Assembly (NCBI GenBank): GCA_029932195.1
Contig: JAOZQN010000005.1
Location: 1-41,043 of the forward strand
Source: Bacteroidales bacterium
GTDB lineage: Bacteria; Bacteroidota; Bacteroidia; Bacteroidales; JAOZQN01
Length of the DNA: 41,043 bases
Reading direction: 5' to 3'
Position numbers and translations under genes: made by a program. Of this stretch, positions 38,001 to 41,043 are shown piece after piece. How positions within the stretch are numbered: the stretch's first letter is position 1; each line of letters opens with the position of its first letter. The notes under the pieces were generated by a model. It was not told the origin of the DNA and made no database searches. It was given only the letters and a program-made list of their open reading frames with translations.

Positions 38001-39930
38001 TATCCGTGAAAACGGCAGGAATATAAACTTCAACTTTATAGGTTGCTGCTGTTGGCAAGTTTGGAGTCCACGAAGCCCAACAAATATCGGAAGCTGCACC
38101 ACCTTCGCCACCAGTCCACCAGATATGTCCGTTGCTACCTGCGGCATCTTCAACATGACGATAATAAGATTGTTTTGCTCCATCTTCGGAGTTATTTATG
38201 TGAAAACCATGATTATAGGACGTATTATCAATTCTCAAATCATCGTAAACAGGTTCGGAGCTGCGAGCAGTTAAAGTCCAAGCAACTTTTCCGTGTGAGC
38301 CGTCGGGGTCTAAGTTCTGATAACCATTATTATAGCCAGGCCAATCATAGTAAGAATCAGCACCATCATAAGATGGATAACCTGCTGTGTTTTTATTTCC
38401 CCAAGGGTCGTTAAAAATTATGGTGTGCTGTCCGTTTACATAACCAACCGCCAAAGTCAAATGCCCCGAATGTGTTATCCATGAGCAAATTGGGTGTGGA
38501 TATTCATTATCAATTTCATCGCAGGTTTTTTGAAAAGTAGCATTGCTCAGCCAAACATACGACCCCGAAGTCATATCGTGATGATTTTGATAATTTCGCA
38601 TTCCATCGCCACCTCCGGGAGATGAATATGGGTCAATCCACATGTAAGCATAGCCTCCCCACGAGTTTTTGGAAGATGAATAAGCATCAAAATAATGTTC
38701 GTTATATTTGTATTTTGCAAGCACATATCCCGAATAATCATTGGTGTGATTTGTGCCAGTTACGGAAGTGTAATTATTAGCAGGAATAGGCCACTTGGGC
38801 AAACGGTTATAATATGCAAGTGCCATATTTGAAGTCGTTGGAGCACAAGCCGAACCTCCATTTGAACCCGTTGGAGCATCATATTTTTGATGAATATAAG
38901 GCACATTCTTAGTCAGATGTGTAATAGATTTTGTTTGTGAGAATTTTGCAGTATTATAAAACTTTGGTTTGATATTTTTAGGATTGTCAAGCAATATTTT
39001 TGTTGATGTAATTGCTGATTTTGAACTATTTAGCTTTGCTCTAACAATTTGTCTTTTATCATAAGTTTGATATAAAATTCCACCCTTCAAATCAAAAGAC
39101 GGGTTCATTTCGTAAATATCTGGCGTATTTGTCAGCCGAAATTTATTTGCATTATGTCCTTTGTAGTGAGAAATAAAAATTTCAGAACTTTTTAATTCAA
39201 ATTTATGAACATCGGAAACAGTTTGCTGGTAAACAATATTCTCAGAATTTGCGTCCCAATTTCCTGAGCCACCTTTGCCTATTGTGTAAAAGCAATTTTC
39301 AATAATATCATAAACTATCAGACTTCCTTTCTTATTTTGAAATAATATTTTTTTTCCATCGGGAGACCATTTGGGATAAATTACTCCATTTCCATAATAT
39401 CGTAATTCTTTCTCTTCGCCTTTTTCTAAATTTACCAATTTTAGAAAACTTTGCTCGCTATCGTAAACCATAGATTTTCCATCAGGAGAAAATGGTGTTA
39501 TATTTGCCGTTTGAGATTTCAGATGCGAAAGCTCGTAAAGTTGCTGTTTTGTAATATTTGTCTCAATAGTAATCTGACTACATTTATCAGAATAATCTGC
39601 AATTACTGATTTTTTATTTTCTAAATCAAAATATGCAGCAGCCTGTTTACCATTCTCATTTATAGATTTATATGAAATATACTTTCCATTTACAGAAACT
39701 GAAAAATATCTACCACAGCCTGCACTTTCTACCAAAGTTTTGACTTTCCCATTTTTGAAAAGATAGATTTTTGAAGCATAATTATCTGTAAAAATAATCC
39801 CGTAAGGAGTTTCTACTGGTGTGATAAAATAGCCAATATTTTCTGCTTCGTAGGTTTGTTCTGCGTTTTTTTGTGCGAAAACTTGTGTTGATAGGAATAC
39901 TAATAATAATAAGGTGTAAAATTTTCTCAT
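32074..39930 (-). CDS. Giant secreted multidomain protein: TolB-like propeller, C39-like cysteine peptidase, golvesin-like domain, SprB-like repeats, two beta-helix units, T9SS sorting domain
   Basis: Signal peptide MRKFYTLLLLVFLSTQVFAQ; 'SACAPTTSNMALAYYNRLP...SGHLTLAVGY...FNDPWG'; duplicated 'ANPIIKPTGT...YFTFDGVDI...PDIGADEY'; C-terminal 'ILIYPNPTSGIVNINL'. Confidence 0.9.
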   Translation of the reverse strand: MRKFYTLLLLVFLSTQVFAQKNAEQTYEAENIGYFITPVETPYGIIFTDNYASKIYLFKNGKVKTLVESAGCGRYFSVSVNGKYISYKSINENGKQAAAYFDLENKKSVIADYSDKCSQITIETNITKQQLYELSHLKSQTANITPFSPDGKSMVYDSEQSFLKLVNLEKGEEKELRYYGNGVIYPKWSPDGKKILFQNKKGSLIVYDIIENCFYTIGKGGSGNWDANSENIVYQQTVSDVHKFELKSSEIFISHYKGHNANKFRLTNTPDIYEMNPSFDLKGGILYQTYDKRQIVRAKLNSSKSAITSTKILLDNPKNIKPKFYNTAKFSQTKSITHLTKNVPYIHQKYDAPTGSNGGSACAPTTSNMALAYYNRLPKWPIPANNYTSVTGTNHTNDYSGYVLAKYKYNEHYFDAYSSSKNSWGGYAYMWIDPYSSPGGGDGMRNYQNHHDMTSGSYVWLSNATFQKTCDEIDNEYPHPICSWITHSGHLTLAVGYVNGQHTIIFNDPWGNKNTAGYPSYDGADSYYDWPGYNNGYQNLDPDGSHGKVAWTLTARSSEPVYDDLRIDNTSYNHGFHINNSEDGAKQSYYRHVEDAAGSNGHIWWTGGEGGAASDICWASWTPNLPTAATYKVEVYIPAVFTDTYSAAAVTSSAYYKIYYDGGNTSIFVNQLANQGSWVDLGNYQFPQGQVGYVRVGDAVDVADGSKKILFDAVRFTEIAGNMVVSSTNITCTGANDGTASVTSVPCANPTYLWTPGGQTIASISGLSAGNYTVDVTDDCSTYQANITIEEAAQLLAVTTSDTDPSSFGASDGQIIANVTGGVEPYTYVWSPNVSTTNLAQNLPAGTYQVTVTDAYGCEKIASTTLIDPVCTSCCVLLQEDFSGQTQPSGWQNTDNSGSNSDFIWRFNNPKPRSIPASNFDADFAILDADYIYANIANGSADAIFQTPAINCTGRTDVRLEFDQYFIMSSSHPADAVVEISNDGSTWTQLGATLNTVTVGPEFLEYDISVYASNQATVYVRWVYTDRTAYSNYWAIDNIEIYAPPAGTKTISANGGDYLNFTEAINAINNCGVGTGGVTFLVSDDEIFTEDPPIITATGDVTKPVVFIKDGSGANPIIKPTGTASTTNAGIALAGGDYFTFDGVDIQIASGSALEFGYYLYNISDTDGSQHNTFKNCSVTLNKSNTNSVGINQLVQTSINPTTADGANSFNVYQNITIQNSYYGMNLFGYDVSGNEPLYDDACEVSNCNISDFGGSNLRAAGIIAWSQKNTNYFENTIYSGSTTLRTYGIYLAEYSSGNIYKNRIYDIYGTDSQVAGIRTYEADCNIYLNEVSDIEGIKMSVGIEAFGGTSSVYNNFVYDIKSPSGNSTANGYPSTRGISFRSTSGTQSVFYNTVYLAYTSTNSGNESTCLFIDNAVADLRNNIFENNSLASTGTRAVVLYFGDNADITGLSANSDNNLYYNGSAITKYALAYEKSGGTSYLNLAAYQTPSPNDANSIEENPPFKSTVLPYNMHLAPTQASNIDGGGTPIAGITTDFDNENRDAVTPDIGADEYDTGGPLCGTTYTIDNTLATSGLNYNNFTDAINDLNDRGISCAVVFNVHDNQTFVEDVPVLDITGTVANTIIFQKSGAGANPILQPTGTTDDDDYGIHINGGDYFTFDGIDVSISGGSEVEYGFYITTVSATDGSQNNTIKNCTITLNNSNVNSVGIYQFVRTNITPTNATGANSYNIYDNVTVENAYFGMKIYGYDVTGQEALYDDATEIKNCTVNNFGHTGVEERAVGIHTWSQKNLDIHHNTVTNGTTDLRTLGIYTAGNNQGNVYNNLVHGLYGTDSQVVGLRAYESDVDFYNNETYDIEGVDMASGIEIFGGTANIYNNFVRDIRTPGTDTYNYPTTRGISHRKGTTNIFNNSILLNFTSTAETNESAGIFIEGFYGATATSDIRNNIVVNKTDVSTGGFAVALYKSAEYSTVETTSDNNLYYSGTPSAKNLIYYDTNVSDQTLADYQTRTSTYELNSITEDAPYISTTNLHILTSAITYIDGGGQVLGTVTTDFDADARDATVPDIGADEYECDFIVWHGTTDTDWATATNWQKQQVPTSADNAIIPDVSLKSNNFPIITSAGETNNLTIYSGANLQINPDFSLSVNGIMDNQAGNTGLLIKSDATGTGSFINTTASISATVERYFEGTQWHYLTSPTIDAPLTMFNTNNFYFYDETIEDSWGGGLFTGTMNMGWTTVINPNLTSFEGYAYYFTEITLNFTGDLHTGTYTSPALSWTNTAVSDEYEGWHLLGNPYPSAIDFSAANVTATNINLTDVEPSVYFYDDIAHNYKGYNTSSGGINGGTQYIPAMQGFFVHATQNNATFEVENGARVHNTTNFYKSNKTSKRLQDLRASKTDNQFITLQTSANSFTDETKIIENTEANFTFDSNFDLYKMYSREENVAQIWSINESVEFALNAVPYFNDNQIIPLGFRGYNSDIYEINLSEINLSSDIYLIDNLLETYQNLTENPVYNFSHENGADLIRFEIHFTQPTNIDAVSENHILIYPNPTSGIVNINLTGLEDLSGLSLQITDVSGKIIKQLLVNSKELSVDLSEFESGVYFLRIQTENSIFVEKIIVE
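32234..32266. repeat. 33-bp near-perfect palindrome inside a coding sequence
   Basis: AAACCTGACAGGTCTT-C-AAGACCTGTCAGGTTT, in frame in the T9SS domain. Confidence 0.95.
32752..32786. repeat. 35-bp double quasi-palindromic repeat inside a coding sequence
   Basis: AGACGCTCGAAGGTCT-TGC-AGACGCTTCGAGGTCT. Confidence 0.85.
33715..36790 (-). repeat. Two diverged tandem beta-helix units (~1.55 kb, ~516 aa each) within the giant gene
   Basis: Both copies contain matching 'FTEAINAINNCG/FTDAINDLNDRG', 'GSGANPIIKPTGT/GAGANPILQPTGT', 'PDIGADEY'; the spacing of PDIGADEY is 1548 bp. Confidence 0.85.
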
Positions 39931-40008
39931 AATTTTAAGGGGGGAGTTTAATTGATTATGAGACAAAAATACTCTTTTTTTTTGACAAATGCAAAATTGA
40001 TATGATAT

Positions 40009-40129
40009 GGGGACTCCTAAAAGCTCAAATATCAAGGCTTTCAATATTTTTAAGATTTGAGTTTACTCTTGTAAATGAGATTTTAAAAAAAATTGAGTAA
40101 CGCAGAGATTTGTTTTTTGAGAAGTCCCC
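40009..40129. repeat. Variable-arm palindromic element, copy E6
   Basis: GGGGACTCCTAAAAGCTCAAAT ... TTTTTTGAGAAGTCCCC; core tttgagtttactcttgtaaatgagattttaaaa. Confidence 0.88.
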
Positions 40130-40172
40130 ATAAGAATAAGTAAATAAGCTATTTTAGGGTAAGACAGATACC

Positions 40173-40280
40173 TACCTGAATTATTCAATAATACAAACGA
40201 GAAAAATACTAAAAAAAATAGTTCTAATTTTGAATTATCAAAAGAAGTGAGTAACTTTGCAAGTATCTCAACTCATAATA
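40173..40280 (+). promoter_or_regulatory. Leader with Bacteroidetes promoter, homologous to the GTPase-cassette leader
   Basis: TTTG (40229) -N19- TAACTTTG (40252); flanks align to the reverse complement of 6650-6770. Confidence 0.75.
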
Positions 40281-40317
40281 ATTTGGGTGATAAAGACAAC
40301 ATAAAAATAATGCTTAT

Positions 40318-41028
40318 ATGAATTTGATAAACAAGAATAAATATTTAGTTACAGCTATAATTGTGTTTTTATTAATAAGTATTTCCTTCTCAAATACTGT
40401 TGCACAGACTACAGTCAATTGCGATTCTTCACGTATAAAAATTCAAGAATTTGCAAAGCGACATGCAAGCAGTAAAGAAAACATGAAAACCGAAACAATA
40501 TTAAGACTTTTCGCCAACGACAGTTGTTATTCCTCTGTTCAAATAGCTGAAATATACGAAAATGAATATACTGCAAATTTAGAAAAACCAAATATATGGG
40601 AGTCTTTTATACCTAAAAAAAATTGGATAGTTGGTATTATTTTAGTTGTTCTCGGTGTATTTTTGACTGCAATAAAAAAATGGATTGGACAACTTTTCAC
40701 AAATATCGGCGAATGGTTCTACAACAAATTCTCTGGTAGTAAACTGTTGCGAAAAAAAGCAATAACTAAATATAAACAAGCTCTGAATGCAAAATATAAA
40801 GAAGTTAAGATTGTCTTCCGTCCTAATCGACCGTTGGAAATGTCGGAAGTATTTGTTCCGTTGAAAGCTGTTGATGCAAGCGATAAAACTCAAATTGAGG
40901 TTCTTGAAGCAATTTCGCAATATGATAAAGTTGTTGTTCTTGGCGATCCAGGTTCGGGTAAGTCAATGTTTTGTAAGAATGTACTCTATAAGCACCTAAG
41001 TAAAATTATTTGTATATTTACATTTTAA
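40318..41028 (+). pseudogene. N-terminal part of a membrane-anchored NACHT/P-loop NTPase, truncated just after Walker A
   Basis: Signal peptide, TM 'WIVGIILVVLGVFLTAI', 'VVVLGDPGSGKSMFCKNVLYKHL' then a premature stop (KIICIFTF*). Confidence 0.65.
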
Positions 41029-41043
41029 CTAAAACTAATTTTT

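Noticed and set aside
33523-38414. Numerous plus-strand and alternate-frame ORFs of 60-123 aa within the giant gene
   Set aside because: Overlap a long well-supported coding frame and show no recognisable domain or start context.
39931-40044. N-terminal extension of the giant ORF (MKALIFELLGVPISYQ...)
   Set aside because: It is translated from palindromic element E6; a typical signal peptide starts at MRKFYTLLLLVFL (39930).
1-41043. tRNA/rRNA genes
   Set aside because: No cloverleaf or rRNA signature recognised by eye; a tRNAscan/Infernal run would be decisive.

Overview
Window from an AT-rich Bacteroidetes-type chromosome, inferred from T9SS sorting domains, TAnnTTTG promoters, SPOR, TonB and FISUMP proteins. 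No database search was possible. Housekeeping genes (purD, an RluA-type pseudouridine synthase, leuS, mntP, a universal stress protein, envelope proteins) alternate with accessory modules: (i) a three-gene cassette with two paralogous P-loop GTPases and a small protein, bounded by inverted GTTAGCTGTA motifs and an attC-like cruciform; (ii) a Septu-like ATPase/HNH pair whose ATPase carries an N-terminal TPR array; (iii) a CheR / degenerate CheR / CheB / membrane-GAF cluster; (iv) a BlaI / M56 / TonB / TonB operon; (v) a ~2.6-kaa secreted C39-peptidase/beta-helix/T9SS protein; (vi) a membrane-anchored NACHT-like ORF cut off just after Walker A. Two observations stand out. First, a dispersed family of ~105-130 bp palindromic elements has a shared core (AGTTTAC..TTGTAAATGAG.ATTTTAAA) but terminal arms that differ between copies and stay self-complementary. 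Second, a ~110 bp promoter leader is shared by the GTPase cassette (minus strand) and the NACHT ORF 33 kb away (plus strand), which suggests a common leader with exchangeable cargo. Many intergenic gaps also carry locus-specific word-repeat hairpins. No tRNA, rRNA or CRISPR array was recognised.
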